64,000 nucleotides of DNA from Micavibrio sp. (GTDB taxonomy: Bacteria; Pseudomonadota; Alphaproteobacteria; Micavibrionales; Micavibrionaceae). The stretch's first letter is position 1; each line of letters starts with the position of its first letter. Of this stretch, positions 35,263 through 46,007 are shown piece by piece. The notes beneath the pieces were generated by a model. It saw only the letters and a program-made list of their open reading frames with translations. It made no database searches and had not been told where the DNA came from. The position numbers were made by a program, and so were the translations under genes. Where the stretch lies: positions 62,001 through 126,000 of the forward strand of contig BQJE01000002.1 in NCBI GenBank assembly GCA_021604545.1, read 5' to 3'.

Positions 35263-37383
35263 TTAGTCCAAAACGTCGTTCCAGTGGGCGATTATGTGGT
35301 CTTTGGAGAAATTTTCGGTGGCCTCGTAAAGCGGTAGGGGGTTGTTGATCGACTGGCCGATATCACGCCCTTGCGGGGCGAATTTAACCCGCACCTCACT
35401 TCCTTGCGGTACATGTTTAATGCTCCCGAGTGGCAGACTCAGACGAATACCGTTATAGGCATGGGTGGTGCCGCCAAACACATCAAAATCGGCCATGTCG
35501 GTGACGGTGACGAAGCCTTCGATTTTAGCGCCGTTGCCAAAATCTTTTTGTAGGGCCAGAGTGCCGCCAATATCTTCAGCGAGGTAGCGCCCGGCACGTG
35601 CCTGCACGGTGACATCATAGTCCGGCACATCATACCAGGCCTGCACATGACCGCTGATAAGATGGTCGCCATTGAGTCCCATAGCATATTTGGCGAAGGG
35701 ATCACGCTTTAATGCCAGCCAGCCTTCCGTGCCAACAGCAAAGCGTTTGCCAAATGGACGGTAGAGAATTTCACCGCCAAAGCCGGCATACATTTCTTCG
35801 AGATAACCGCCAGTTAGTGCCGCGTGGGTGTTTGGATTAAAGCTATGGGTGTAACTAGTGAACAGTTTTTCAACGGCTAAAGTGTTATCAGAAAAATCAT
35901 CGACATCGCTGCGTACCGGTAGTATCGAACGCGGGCGGAATTTATGGATGTTATCAAGGTTATCCGCGACATTAATACGCAAAGCAGCGCCGCTGGTCAG
36001 AAAGCCAAAAAATTCTGGAACAGTTTTTTCGATGATAATGGCTGTGCGGTATAATGTGCCACTGTCTTCTTCTGACAGGCTCACTTCGTTATCAAGAATG
36101 AGTTTGAAGTTTTTCGGGCCAAGGTAATCGAGAAAAGAAAAGCGGTTGCCCCTTTCAGTTTTTTCCGACTTTGAATTGTCGGTGACAAATTGAACATTAC
36201 GCCACATTTCTGTGGCGCTGCCCTGGTTGAGCGCGAGGGCCTGCTCAAAATCGCTGCGTAGTAAACGCACGCTCGGCCCGCGTAAGTTGTGAATGGTCGG
36301 CGTGATGTAAAGCTCTTCAACCGCTGGGCCGCCGTGATTGGCCATATGACGAGCGGCGCGGCCAAGTTGACGTGGCGCCGGTGTGTTCTTGTTCATGTAT
36401 AGTTGCGCCCGGGCAAATTTCTCATCACTAGAAACATCATAAAGATGGATATCATCATTATTCGCCGCGATTTGCATTTGTGCAGGAGAGGCAATGCCCG
36501 CTCTGAACTGGCGGAGCGGTTTTGGTTTACTGTCCTCCTCGTGTGATTTAAACGGCCAAATATCGGGGCTGGCCTGAAACGATAAGCGCCCCATGATTTT
36601 TTCCGTTCCCTGTATACCTATACTGGTATCGGCCCATGGCACGGGGCGGTAAACGAGAGAGGCTGACCACGGGGCAGGGGCATCGAAATTAAAAGCGGTG
36701 CGCTCGGCTTCATAGCGGTCGGCGCCCCAGTCAAATTTAGCGGATAGCCCATCTATATAAGGGACGAAATATTCGACACCTCCAAAGAAGCCGATATCCT
36801 CGCCGGTGAACCAGCTTGAGGGCATGGCGGGCATTTCTCCGTCGAGGCTGCGGCGCTTGCCGAAATGAGAGTGAAGCGCCTTTATCGGGTTTTCAATATG
36901 GGCGGCGCTGCCAAAACGGCCCCAGCCCGCACCAAGCGTAAAATCAAAATCATGATAGCGTTTTGATAGAGAGATATATTCGCCAGCCATACGTTTATGA
37001 CCGATGGCTGATTGCAGGCCTAGGGCGATAGCAGGGCGGTACGTATTTTCGCGGAGAAGTTGTAATTTAAAATCAACGCCAGGATAGAGACGGTCGGCAT
37101 TTTTATTGATGTTAGAAACTTCGGCACTCTGACGGATGTTGATATAAAGCGGCTCGGCAATTTGGAATCCAATATAGCCGTGAACGTAAGGGTCGAGTGT
37201 AGATGCGCCCACCGAAATCGTTCCTGCCGGGGCTATACGGGCGCTCGGCACGGTGTTTAATCCGAGTGGTCCTGTAAGTGTTGCGGAGTAATCAGTGCTT
37301 GCTTCCTCTGCAGCAGCAATAGGCGCACCTGAAAAAAAGACGACGCTCACAAAAAAAACAGAAAAAATTACACGACAAAACAT
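35263..37383 (-). CDS. yjbH: YjbH-family outer-membrane protein
   Basis: Signal peptide (residues 1-25, ending IAAAEE). The family opening 'GPLGLNTVPSARIAPAGTIS' then 'IGFQIAEPLYINIRQ' is as in YjbH exopolysaccharide-associated beta-barrel proteins. Alternating beta strands run to the C-terminus. 706 residues is a family-like length. In enterobacteria YjbH acts with YjbEFG in exopolysaccharide production. None of those genes is beside it here, so the role is inferred from homology alone. The upstream 37384-37556 holds nothing else. Confidence 0.8.
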   Translation of the reverse strand: MFCRVIFSVFFVSVVFFSGAPIAAAEEASTDYSATLTGPLGLNTVPSARIAPAGTISVGASTLDPYVHGYIGFQIAEPLYINIRQSAEVSNINKNADRLYPGVDFKLQLLRENTYRPAIALGLQSAIGHKRMAGEYISLSKRYHDFDFTLGAGWGRFGSAAHIENPIKALHSHFGKRRSLDGEMPAMPSSWFTGEDIGFFGGVEYFVPYIDGLSAKFDWGADRYEAERTAFNFDAPAPWSASLVYRPVPWADTSIGIQGTEKIMGRLSFQASPDIWPFKSHEEDSKPKPLRQFRAGIASPAQMQIAANNDDIHLYDVSSDEKFARAQLYMNKNTPAPRQLGRAARHMANHGGPAVEELYITPTIHNLRGPSVRLLRSDFEQALALNQGSATEMWRNVQFVTDNSKSEKTERGNRFSFLDYLGPKNFKLILDNEVSLSEEDSGTLYRTAIIIEKTVPEFFGFLTSGAALRINVADNLDNIHKFRPRSILPVRSDVDDFSDNTLAVEKLFTSYTHSFNPNTHAALTGGYLEEMYAGFGGEILYRPFGKRFAVGTEGWLALKRDPFAKYAMGLNGDHLISGHVQAWYDVPDYDVTVQARAGRYLAEDIGGTLALQKDFGNGAKIEGFVTVTDMADFDVFGGTTHAYNGIRLSLPLGSIKHVPQGSEVRVKFAPQGRDIGQSINNPLPLYEATENFSKDHIIAHWNDVLD

Positions 37384-37556
37384 AAAGGCGTGGCTTTAAA
37401 GGATGAAAACATCTTTGCAAAATGCGAATTCGTATAAATCTTAGAATCGTAACCTTAAGTATTGGGTGTGTGCTTATGTATGTCAAAACAGGAAAGGCTG
37501 TGTTTTGGGCTTAGCTGGGGGTAATTTAATCAGGCACATTCAATACAGGAGTTGGC

Positions 37557-39626
37557 GTGTTCTTTTTTTACCTTCCTTATGGTCTTGCTCTGTTTTTAGG
37601 TGTTATTGCGCTCTTTTTCGTCTGGCGTAATTATGTGCTGCACCGCCATTATAAATTGCTGGAAGATTCTATTAATACACCTGCACATGGCTTGGTGTTT
37701 TTTGATGAGAAGGGGCGGTTTCATAAGGCCAATGTGCAGGCACACAAGTATGTCCCTTTTCTTGAGAATAAAAATAGCAGCGATTTGTGCTTTGATGGTT
37801 TTCTTAATTATCTCTATGACCATGCCATGGATTGTGACGAAAGTCTGGAAAAGGCGATTGAGGGCACAGCCGGTAAGATGACATCGCAAGGGTTTCGTGA
37901 GGTCATTGAATGGGGTGAAGGGAATATATGTCTGGCCGAGGTACAAAAGACAAAAGATAAAAGCGCCATTGTTGTCCTTAATGATATTAGTGACCTAAAA
38001 AAGCAGGAGGAAAATTTCCTGCGGCTTAACCGCTACAGCCATGAGCTAAGCCAGGCGATAGAGGCAGCTGCGCTGGGTATCGTTATTAGTGATCCCAAGC
38101 AGTCAGGCAATGCTGTGATCTATGTTAACGAGCCTTTTTGCCGGCTTGCGCAGATGAAGCGTGAGGAAGTTATTGGTAATGACTGGGCAATTCTTCTTGG
38201 TGCCCTTGATGATAGCAATTGCGCGGAGTCTCTTGTTGGTTCGATCGTCAAAGGGGAGCAGGCCGATATCGAGGCAGAAATCACCACAGATGGCGGCGCG
38301 CGCTGGTTCAATATCAAGTTAACACCTGTTCGTGACCGCAAGGACCAGCTTGATTTGTTCATTGGCGTTTTCACAGATGTCACCGAACAAAAACAGCGTG
38401 AAGCTGAAGCTTTTCAAGGAAAGAAGCTGGAGGCGCTTGGTCAGTTGGCCGCCGGTATAGCACATGATTTCAACAATATTCTGTCTATCGTCGATGGCTA
38501 TATTCGCATGGCCGATAACGAATTGGAGGAAGACAGTAAGGCAGCAAACTTCTTGCAGCATTCGCGTAAAGCGACTAAGCGAGGCGCTGAGCTAACCAAA
38601 AGAATGCTAATGTTTAGCCGTCACAAGATTATTGCGCAGAGCGTGGTTGATCTGCGCGAGGTCGTGCGCGATCAGGAACCACTTTTGCAACCGCTTCTAG
38701 ATGCTTCTGTCAGTTGTGTTGTTCGAACATGCGCTGATGATATTTGTATTGAGTGCGGGCCTGATACGGTTGGTCAGATATTGATGAACCTGGCAATCAA
38801 TGCGCGCGATGCGATGCCCGATGGAGGAACTTTTTTAGTTGAAGTAAAAATGGCTGAGACAGAGGATCTTCCTGTCGCCATCCCTGTGGGAGAGCGGGGC
38901 AATTCTTTTGCGCGCTTGAGCGTAAGTGATACCGGCACCGGTATGGATAAGAAAACGGTTGACCGTATTTTTGATCCGTTTTTTACAACCAAGGAACAGG
39001 GAAAAGGAACAGGCCTTGGCCTTTCAATGGTTTACGGTTTGGTGCAGGAAACCGGCGGCTACATTGGCGTTCAGTCCTTCGTCGGGCGGGGTACAACGAT
39101 ATCGATTTACATACCTTTAACGGATAAAGAGCCAACAAAGCAGATCAAGGGAGACGCTACCAATATAAAAGATTTACGGTTGGAAGGGTACACGGTTTTG
39201 GTGGCAGAGGATGAGCCGGATTTACGGCTTGTTGTATGTGACATGCTGGAAAAATTGGGCATGACAGTTTTACAAGCAGAAAATGGAAATGAAGCACTTG
39301 CAAAACAGGAGGATTTTGAGGGTCAAATTGATATTCTTCTTACCGATGTAGTCATGCCGGAACTCAATGGTGTGAAATTGGCGGAATTGTTTCAATCTTT
39401 GCGCGAAGAGACTAAAATTATTTTTATGAGCGGCTATCCGGCCAATGGAAATATGGCGCGGGTCGAGCTTCCTGAAGATGCCTATTTCATGGCCAAGCCA
39501 TTAGAATACGAGTTGCTGGCCCGCCTGATGTATCAAAGACTGCGCGAAAACGATAGTGATAATCCGAATGAAGGTCCTGCCATAGAAAGCGCCCGTTGGA
39601 AGACTGGGGGTGATGCCGAGGGTTAG
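37557..39626 (+). CDS. CckA-like hybrid histidine kinase
   Basis: One N-terminal TM helix (about 5-23), a PAS-like region (about 35-140), a PAS domain (about 160-278, ending '[20 protein letters not shown]'), HisKA with His303 in '[18 protein letters not shown]', and HATPase with '[14 protein letters not shown]', 'DTGTGMDK' and '[13 protein letters not shown]'. A C-terminal receiver has Asp597 in '[15 protein letters not shown]'. This is the architecture of CckA, whose phosphorelay through ChpT controls CtrA and CpdR. With a single TM it could instead be a CckA paralogue. AGGAG lies just before the GTG start. A CheY-like gene follows 22 bp on. Confidence 0.85.
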   Translation: MFFFYLPYGLALFLGVIALFFVWRNYVLHRHYKLLEDSINTPAHGLVFFDEKGRFHKANVQAHKYVPFLENKNSSDLCFDGFLNYLYDHAMDCDESLEKAIEGTAGKMTSQGFREVIEWGEGNICLAEVQKTKDKSAIVVLNDISDLKKQEENFLRLNRYSHELSQAIEAAALGIVISDPKQSGNAVIYVNEPFCRLAQMKREEVIGNDWAILLGALDDSNCAESLVGSIVKGEQADIEAEITTDGGARWFNIKLTPVRDRKDQLDLFIGVFTDVTEQKQREAEAFQGKKLEALGQLAAGIAHDFNNILSIVDGYIRMADNELEEDSKAANFLQHSRKATKRGAELTKRMLMFSRHKIIAQSVVDLREVVRDQEPLLQPLLDASVSCVVRTCADDICIECGPDTVGQILMNLAINARDAMPDGGTFLVEVKMAETEDLPVAIPVGERGNSFARLSVSDTGTGMDKKTVDRIFDPFFTTKEQGKGTGLGLSMVYGLVQETGGYIGVQSFVGRGTTISIYIPLTDKEPTKQIKGDATNIKDLRLEGYTVLVAEDEPDLRLVVCDMLEKLGMTVLQAENGNEALAKQEDFEGQIDILLTDVVMPELNGVKLAELFQSLREETKIIFMSGYPANGNMARVELPEDAYFMAKPLEYELLARLMYQRLRENDSDNPNEGPAIESARWKTGGDAEG

Positions 39627-39648
39627 TAGATAAGAGGAGTTTATAAGA

Positions 39649-40056
39649 ATGAGTAGCGGTGGCGTAGTTTTAAAAGATCTTAAGGTTCTTCTTGTTGAGG
39701 ATCAGACAGAAGCAAGGGCGATGATACGAAATATGCTGGCTGAGTTGGGGATCACCCAGATTTTTGAAGCGCCCGATGGCAAGGAAGCGCTGCAGTTTAT
39801 TGATTCTGCCTATGAATTTATTAATATCATTATCTGCGACTGGAATATGCCGTCGATGAATGGCGTTGAGCTTTTGCGGCAATTGCGTACGGTTGACCCG
39901 GATATGCCGTTTTTAATGATTACCGGCCGCGGTGATCTGGAATCGATTGTCGAGGCCAAGACCTCCGGGGTCACTGGCTATATCAAAAAGCCGTTTTCTG
40001 CAGCCCAGCTTGAAGCCAAGCTGCGGATTGTTGTTCATCGCATGGTTGCAGCTTAA
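39649..40056 (+). CDS. Single-domain CheY-like response regulator
   Basis: A 135-residue receiver. Acceptor Asp64 in 'IIICDWNMPSMNGVELL', pocket Glu17-Asp18, Thr in 'FLMITGRG' and Lys in 'IKKPFSAAQLEAKL'. No output domain. The position 22 bp after the CckA-like kinase suggests it receives from, or competes for, that kinase's phosphoryl groups. Confidence 0.85.
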   Translation: MSSGGVVLKDLKVLLVEDQTEARAMIRNMLAELGITQIFEAPDGKEALQFIDSAYEFINIIICDWNMPSMNGVELLRQLRTVDPDMPFLMITGRGDLESIVEAKTSGVTGYIKKPFSAAQLEAKLRIVVHRMVAA

Positions 40057-40094
40057 CCCCTAGAATCCGGCCTGAACATACTGTACTTTAAAGT

Positions 40095-41633
40095 ATGGTT
40101 TCTAATCCTGACTATGATTTATGCATTATTGGTGGCGGTATAAACGGGGCGGGCATTGCGCGTGATGCCGCCGGACGTGGATTGTCGGTATTGCTGGTTG
40201 AGGCTGGCGATCTGGCTAGCGCGACCTCGTCAGCCAGTACCAAGCTGATCCATGGCGGTTTACGTTATCTTGAATATTTTGAATTTGGATTGGTGAGAGA
40301 ATCTTTATGTGAGCGCAAGATACTTTTGCAGGCCGCACCGCATATGGTGCGGGTGATGGAGTTTGTTTTGCCCCATGATGAGGGGCAGCGCCCAGTTTGG
40401 ATGATCCGGCTGGGGTTGTTTTTGTACGATCATCTCGCCGGGCGGAAGAAACTGGCGGGATCAAAAGCGATTGATCTGAAAGCGCATGAATACGGCAAGG
40501 TTTTGGATGATAAATACGCTAAAGGATTTGTTTATAGTGATTGTCAAACCAATGATGCGCGGTTGGTGGTTTTAAACGCGCTGGATGCGCAGGAGCGTGG
40601 CGCAGAAATTCTAACCCACACAGCTTGTACGAAGTTGCGCTGTGATGGTGATCACTGGAATATAAGTTTGCGCGATTTGGCGGCGGGGCAGGAATGGGAT
40701 GTTCGTGCATCGATGGTGATTAACGCCGCAGGGCCGTGGGTGCGCGGGGTTTTGGAAGCTTCAGATTTGGTGCATGGTGATGGGCTGCCGAATGTAAGGC
40801 TGGTCAAGGGAAGCCATATCGTTGTGCCGCGGCGCTATGATGGCGCTCAGGCCTATATCATTCAACAAAAAGACAAGCGCATCGTTTTTGTTATTCCCTA
40901 TGAGGACGATTTTACTTTGATCGGGACGACAGAAGAGGATTTCGAGGGTGATCCGATCGGCGCGCAGATTTCACAAGACGAAGTTGAATATCTTTGCGCG
41001 GCTTATAACGATGCATTTCGTGGGCAGGTTACGCCCGGTGATATTGTCTGCTCCTATAGTGGCGTGCGGCCCCTCTTTGATGACGGCAAGGAAAATGCAA
41101 CGTCATCCAGTCGTGGTTATAAATTGTATCGCCATAAAGATATGCAGGCGCCAATGATTTCAGTTTTTGGCGGAAAGCTCACAACATACAGGCATTTGGC
41201 AGAAGAGGCGGTGAGTAAGATTTTAAAAATGGCTGGCAAGCCCGGCGCAGCATGGAGCGCCCCCCATTCATTGCCCGGCGGCGATATTGATGATTATGCA
41301 GAGTTTATAAGTGAGCAAAAGGCAAGGTATCCGTGGATTCCTAAAGAGTTGCTGCGGCGCTATGGTCGGGCCTATGGCACGCGGATGGCACGCTTTCTGG
41401 ATGGTGCAAATAGTTTGGATGATTTGGGCGCGCATTATGGTGATGGGATTTATGAAGCAGAAGTGGTTTATCTTGTGCGCTATGAATGGGCGCGCGAGGT
41501 TGAGGATATTTTGTGGCGGCGTTCAAAACTAGGTCTACATGTATCGCCGAAGACGATAAAGAATTTAAGCCAGGCTTTGGCAACGCTGACAGAAGAGGTA
41601 AAAAGCGATGACGCAAAACTTGCTGGCGATTGA
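40095..41633 (+). CDS. glpD: Aerobic glycerol-3-phosphate dehydrogenase
   Basis: A membrane-associated flavoenzyme that oxidises sn-glycerol-3-phosphate to dihydroxyacetone phosphate and feeds electrons to quinone. The FAD dinucleotide motif '[20 protein letters not shown]' is at residues 9-28. '[16 protein letters not shown]' and a C-terminal '[16 protein letters not shown]' are diagnostic. 512 residues is the usual length. It overlaps the start of glpK by 26 bp, so glycerol catabolism is one unit. Confidence 0.96.
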   Translation: MVSNPDYDLCIIGGGINGAGIARDAAGRGLSVLLVEAGDLASATSSASTKLIHGGLRYLEYFEFGLVRESLCERKILLQAAPHMVRVMEFVLPHDEGQRPVWMIRLGLFLYDHLAGRKKLAGSKAIDLKAHEYGKVLDDKYAKGFVYSDCQTNDARLVVLNALDAQERGAEILTHTACTKLRCDGDHWNISLRDLAAGQEWDVRASMVINAAGPWVRGVLEASDLVHGDGLPNVRLVKGSHIVVPRRYDGAQAYIIQQKDKRIVFVIPYEDDFTLIGTTEEDFEGDPIGAQISQDEVEYLCAAYNDAFRGQVTPGDIVCSYSGVRPLFDDGKENATSSSRGYKLYRHKDMQAPMISVFGGKLTTYRHLAEEAVSKILKMAGKPGAAWSAPHSLPGGDIDDYAEFISEQKARYPWIPKELLRRYGRAYGTRMARFLDGANSLDDLGAHYGDGIYEAEVVYLVRYEWAREVEDILWRRSKLGLHVSPKTIKNLSQALATLTEEVKSDDAKLAGD

Positions 41634-43068
41634 TCAGGGCACAACCAGCTCACGGGCGATTGTATTTTCGAGCGATGGGGATATCGTCGCGTTGCGGCAA
41701 AAGGAACTAACCCTTCATTATCCGCAAAGCGGCTGGGTTGAGCAAAACCCCGAGGATATCTGGAATGATACGCTGTGGGCGTGCAAGGGCGTGCTGGAAG
41801 AGGCGGGGGATGTGGCTGGCATTGGCATCACCAATCAGCGTGAAACCACCGTGATATGGGACCGGGAGAGCGGCAAGGCGGTTTATAACGCCATTGTTTG
41901 GCAGGACCGGCGTACGGCGGATTTATGTGCAAAGTTAAAAGGGCAGGGCCATGAAGATATGGTGGCGGGCAAGACGGGCTTGCTGTTGGACCCATATTTT
42001 TCGGCGACCAAGATTGCGTGGATTTTGGACAATGTCGATGGCGCACGGGAGAAGGCCGAGGCCGGCAAGCTGGCCTTTGGCACGATTGATAGTTTTTTGC
42101 TCTGGCATCTAACAGGCGGCAAAGAACACGCAACAGATGCGACCAACGCGTCACGCACGATGCTCTATAATATAGTCGAACAAAAATGGGATGAGGCGTT
42201 ATTAAAGCTGTTCAACATTCCGGCTCCGTTATTGCCCGAGGTAAAGGACAATATCGCCGATTTTGGCAGTACGGATTTATTCGGCAAACCCTTGACGATT
42301 GGCGGGATGGCGGGGGATCAGCAGGCGGCGTTGATCGGGCAAGCGTGTTTTGAACATGGCATGGTGAAGTCGACTTACGGCACCGGGTGCTTTGCGTTGA
42401 TGAATATTGGCGGGGAATTTAAGCAATCACAAAATCGTCTTTTGACGACGATTGGATATCGCCTAAATGGCAAAACCACTTATGCGGTGGAAGGGTCGAT
42501 CTTTATCGCCGGGGCGGCGCTGCAATGGTTGCGCGACGGGCTGGAGATTTTTGATGATGCAAAAGAAAGCGAGGCGCTGGCAAATTCCGTAGAGGATAAT
42601 GGTGGCGTTTATTTTGTTCCGGCTTTTACAGGACTGGGCGCGCCGTATTGGAAGCCGGAGGCGCGGGCGGTTATTTCCGGTCTGGGACGAGACAGCACCA
42701 AGGCGCATATCACCCGTGCGGCGCTGGAGGCGCAGGGGTATCAAACGCTTGATCTGATGGATGCGATGCGCGGGGACAGCGGCAAGGAGGCAGAAGTCAT
42801 ACGCGCCGATGGCGGATTGGTCGCCAATGAATTTGTTTGTCAGTTTCTGAGCGACATGCTGGATAAGCCGGTGGAGGTGCCAAAGGTTGCAGAAACCACA
42901 GCCTGGGGCGCGGCGGCGCTGGCCGGGGTGCAGGCGGGTGTGTTTGACGGGCTGGAGGATGTGGCAAAAGGCTGGAAGGCTGACCGGCGCTATGAGCCAA
43001 GTATGGCACCAGAGCAGCGTGAGGCGCTCTATGAGGGCTGGAAAAATGCCGTAGGGATGCTCATATAA
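41608..43068 (+). CDS. glpK: Glycerol kinase
   Basis: It phosphorylates glycerol to glycerol-3-phosphate for GlpD. '[15 protein letters not shown]' is the N-terminal phosphate loop and '[13 protein letters not shown]' the FGGY family signature region. '[11 protein letters not shown]' and '[19 protein letters not shown]' complete the ATP site. Length 486 is slightly short of 500 but complete. It is translated from inside glpD, with AGAGG 10 nt before the ATG. Confidence 0.97.
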   Translation: MTQNLLAIDQGTTSSRAIVFSSDGDIVALRQKELTLHYPQSGWVEQNPEDIWNDTLWACKGVLEEAGDVAGIGITNQRETTVIWDRESGKAVYNAIVWQDRRTADLCAKLKGQGHEDMVAGKTGLLLDPYFSATKIAWILDNVDGAREKAEAGKLAFGTIDSFLLWHLTGGKEHATDATNASRTMLYNIVEQKWDEALLKLFNIPAPLLPEVKDNIADFGSTDLFGKPLTIGGMAGDQQAALIGQACFEHGMVKSTYGTGCFALMNIGGEFKQSQNRLLTTIGYRLNGKTTYAVEGSIFIAGAALQWLRDGLEIFDDAKESEALANSVEDNGGVYFVPAFTGLGAPYWKPEARAVISGLGRDSTKAHITRAALEAQGYQTLDLMDAMRGDSGKEAEVIRADGGLVANEFVCQFLSDMLDKPVEVPKVAETTAWGAAALAGVQAGVFDGLEDVAKGWKADRRYEPSMAPEQREALYEGWKNAVGMLI

Positions 43069-43098
43069 AAAAGGCCGCATTGAAGCGGCCTTTTTAAA
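43067..43098. terminator. Bidirectional terminator between glpK and the FecR protein gene
   Basis: AAGGCCGC-N6-GCGGCCTT with an A-run on the left and TTTTT on the right, so it can end transcripts from both strands. The convergent stops are 45 bp apart. Confidence 0.9.
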
Positions 43099-43113
43099 TA
43101 TACACAGTATCTA

Positions 43114-45720
43114 TTAAGGTACAACAGTCACATTTGTCGTGCCATCTACAATTAGAGTAACATCGCCAATAGCATAATGGAAGTCGCCACCAATAATATC
43201 AGGCGGACCGGATCCTTGTGATTCTGCATCGATATTGAGAGTATCGCCCGCATCCAGATGAATTTTCAACTCGCCTCTGTCATCTGTCATCGCGAGGATG
43301 TCTGAGTACCCTAGACTTACGGTATCATTTTCCCCGTTGAAAACTTCAATTTTTTCAAAATTTTTAATAAGGCTGTTATTAATCAATCCGAAGTCGATCG
43401 TGTCGCCACCACTATTTGATGTAAATTTCAGGACATCAAATCCGCCATGTCCTCCGTCAAGGTCAAAGGCACCTGCACCCGCTCCATTAAGATCGCCCAG
43501 GACTGTCGTGCCGGCAAGAATAAGGTCAAAAGTGTCGTTATCCTGCATACCATAGATGTGATTGTTTACACCGCTGATTGTTAAGAGATCGTCACCTGTT
43601 CCAGTCATGATATAATTCGTACTTGAATCACTGTTAACCGTAACATGATCGTTGTCTGCTCCGGTATTAACCTCATTATTATTAGAGCCGGCAATCTGAA
43701 GGTTGTCATCGCCTGCACCGGTTAAAACATGAGAGTTAACAGTGCTGCTAAGGAATTGCAGCGTAGTCATTGGCGAATTCGTGTTGTAGGTTTGGCCGGG
43801 TGCTAATGTGATGATACTACCTGGACCAGTATTTGTTTGGTCATAAACATTAAACATTACATTAAAGTTATTGGTTGATGTTAAGCCACCAGCATCTGTG
43901 GCCTGGATTTCAAGCATAAAGTTGGTGTCACCTCCAAAGACTGAAAAATCAGTAGTGTTATCAAAGTTTATAGTAAGGTAATTTGAAAGAATATTTCCGG
44001 CACCATCAATGTTGGAGTTAAGAATATAACCTCCGGCATCCACGGCATTGAACTGAGTGGAGGAGGTTCCTGTCAACTTGTAGCTCAGCGTATCGCCAAA
44101 ATCTACATCAGCAAATAATTCATTGAGATCTAAGTGCCAACTGCTTCCTTCAGAGGCTACAAAATACTCCGCCGGAACGCCTGATTCAGCAAGTGGAACA
44201 ACAAATGATTGTTCGTTCACATTCTGGACATGTACACCGACAACTTCATTGATCGTTACGGCTCCTGATTGATTGGTAGCACTAAAACCAAGAGTGGGTA
44301 ACGGCACACCGCCCAGTTCAAGGTCTGGCGCTGGTGTGGCACCAATATATTCAACGTCAGCTGTTGTGGCTGTTACATTGACCAATTGGTAATTGACAGG
44401 GTCGCTTAGCGTAAATGTTGTGCTTGGTGAAAATCTTCCAATGAGCTGGGCGACAACAAAATCACCGCTGAAGTTTTCTGGAATGCCGAACATAACCACA
44501 TCAACCGTAAAAGGCGGCAGTGCCGGATCGTTAACTGTGCCACCTGTATGAAGTGGGCCGTTGTGAGGGCCGTCGGGGCCGCCATCCGGTCCATGATGTG
44601 GTCCTTTTCCATCGTGAGGTCCGGGGCGGAAATCGATAGAGCCTTTGCCATCAAGCAGACCACCTTCGTGCTGGCCGGTAAACGGGTCAGCGCCGGGCTG
44701 ATGCACAGGTTCTTGAATCACTTCATCAACGATCTCGCCTTCCTCGCCCTGTGGCTTTGTTTCTTCGAGGGCAGGGTCGCCTTCACCGGCTTCGCCATTG
44801 CTGTCATCGCCGCTTTCTGAATCCGCATCGTTAAGAGAAGAAAACAGCTCTGGCGCTACCGTAGAAACGCCCACAAATTTCTGGCTCATATGGCCTGCAG
44901 ACATCTCGCCCATATGCTCGATGCCGCCATTATTCGGCATAAATTTACCGGTTTCAAACTGGTTGGCCAGTGTCATTTCATGGCCTTGCATGTCGCGTAG
45001 AACAATCGCGCCTTCAACAACCGTGATCTCGCCCGCGTCAACATCGCCCATAATAATAGTTCCGCGAATACCGATCGAGCCGACTGGTGTATCAATTTCA
45101 ACATCGTCCGGATCGTCACGCCCTATAAGGCCGGATGTAAAAACAAAAACGCCTTTCAGAACGGAAAAATTCGACGTACCTGACTGTGAATCCGGGTCGT
45201 ACACATATTCATCAATTGCCAGTCGCGCATCTTCGGATACTGCAAAGCTGGTTTCATCAGCAAAGACTATGTTTACTGCGCCTTCACCGGATGTTTCAAC
45301 AACATCACCCTGGTAAATCGCTGTGCCTTGGGCAATGGGTTCAACGCTGCCGTCAAGGCGCGTTACCGTGGCGTCGCCAGAGACTTCCTGAACCGCGCCA
45401 ACGGGGGAGGCGTCGTTCATCGATCCGGCATCAGCATATTGCGCCTGGCTATGTGCAAAAGATTCAACAAGTTCGGGTGTCAGGGTTTCACCGCCGGGTG
45501 CGGTTAAATTTGGTGCCGGTTCGGCTGAAAAATATCCTTCGATGATAATGGTGCCGTCGGGTCCATCAAGAACAAGATCCATACCGTCGCGCTGGATATC
45601 CGCATCGCGTACGTAAGACGCATCAGGAAGATCAAGCGTGTTGCCATCAATTGTTAATGTGAGAGGTGCTTGTCCCGCATCTGTATTCGTTGAAAAATCA
45701 TCTTGAGTTTTGTAAGCCAT
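43114..45720 (-). CDS. Large FecR-domain, RTX-like surface protein
   Basis: 868 residues, acidic, no N-terminal signal. FecR-like beta domain at about 108-235 ('GDATVTRLDGSVEPIAQGTA', 'GDVVETSGEGAVNIVFADET', 'TPVGSIGIRGTIIMG'). An acidic linker follows, then a Gly/His/Pro/Asp-rich collagen-like linker (about 345-395). A cadherin-like block with 'LNELFADVDFGDTLSYKL' follows, and then degenerate RTX-like repeats ('TGAGDDNLQIAG', 'TGTGDDLLTISG'). The architecture resembles cell-surface adhesins or type I secreted calcium-binding proteins, with FecR used as a structural module. No type I transporter genes are adjacent. It is the only gene on 43.1-45.7 kb. Confidence 0.75.
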   Translation of the reverse strand: MAYKTQDDFSTNTDAGQAPLTLTIDGNTLDLPDASYVRDADIQRDGMDLVLDGPDGTIIIEGYFSAEPAPNLTAPGGETLTPELVESFAHSQAQYADAGSMNDASPVGAVQEVSGDATVTRLDGSVEPIAQGTAIYQGDVVETSGEGAVNIVFADETSFAVSEDARLAIDEYVYDPDSQSGTSNFSVLKGVFVFTSGLIGRDDPDDVEIDTPVGSIGIRGTIIMGDVDAGEITVVEGAIVLRDMQGHEMTLANQFETGKFMPNNGGIEHMGEMSAGHMSQKFVGVSTVAPELFSSLNDADSESGDDSNGEAGEGDPALEETKPQGEEGEIVDEVIQEPVHQPGADPFTGQHEGGLLDGKGSIDFRPGPHDGKGPHHGPDGGPDGPHNGPLHTGGTVNDPALPPFTVDVVMFGIPENFSGDFVVAQLIGRFSPSTTFTLSDPVNYQLVNVTATTADVEYIGATPAPDLELGGVPLPTLGFSATNQSGAVTINEVVGVHVQNVNEQSFVVPLAESGVPAEYFVASEGSSWHLDLNELFADVDFGDTLSYKLTGTSSTQFNAVDAGGYILNSNIDGAGNILSNYLTINFDNTTDFSVFGGDTNFMLEIQATDAGGLTSTNNFNVMFNVYDQTNTGPGSIITLAPGQTYNTNSPMTTLQFLSSTVNSHVLTGAGDDNLQIAGSNNNEVNTGADNDHVTVNSDSSTNYIMTGTGDDLLTISGVNNHIYGMQDNDTFDLILAGTTVLGDLNGAGAGAFDLDGGHGGFDVLKFTSNSGGDTIDFGLINNSLIKNFEKIEVFNGENDTVSLGYSDILAMTDDRGELKIHLDAGDTLNIDAESQGSGPPDIIGGDFHYAIGDVTLIVDGTTNVTVVP

Positions 45721-46007
45721 TTGTCCCCGCCCCTTTGCATCTTTTTATTTTTGAACCCGTAAAATTTTGATAGGTCCGGAACCCATTCCACATACCTATA
45801 TATACATAATAGTATACAGATCGTTAAAATGACGTAAGAATACGATAAAATTTGATATAAATTTTAGGGACTGGAATATGAAAGAGAAAACGTTTATTTT
45901 ATTATTTTCAGTATGTTAGATATATTTTTGTGCGGCGCAATAGATAGCCGAAATGGGCTATTTCACAATTCCTGTTTATTTTTCGTAATTTTTGATAAAG
46001 AAAGAGA
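45721..46007. other. AT-rich intergenic region, no gene seen
   Basis: 287 bp holding the promoter side of the FecR protein gene. AT-rich, with no RNA, hairpin or believable ORF that I can support. Confidence 0.4.

Noticed and set aside
43600..43760. Near-repetitive sequence considered as a tandem repeat or CRISPR
   Set aside because: It is the coding sequence of degenerate RTX-like protein repeats; no conserved direct repeats with spacers.
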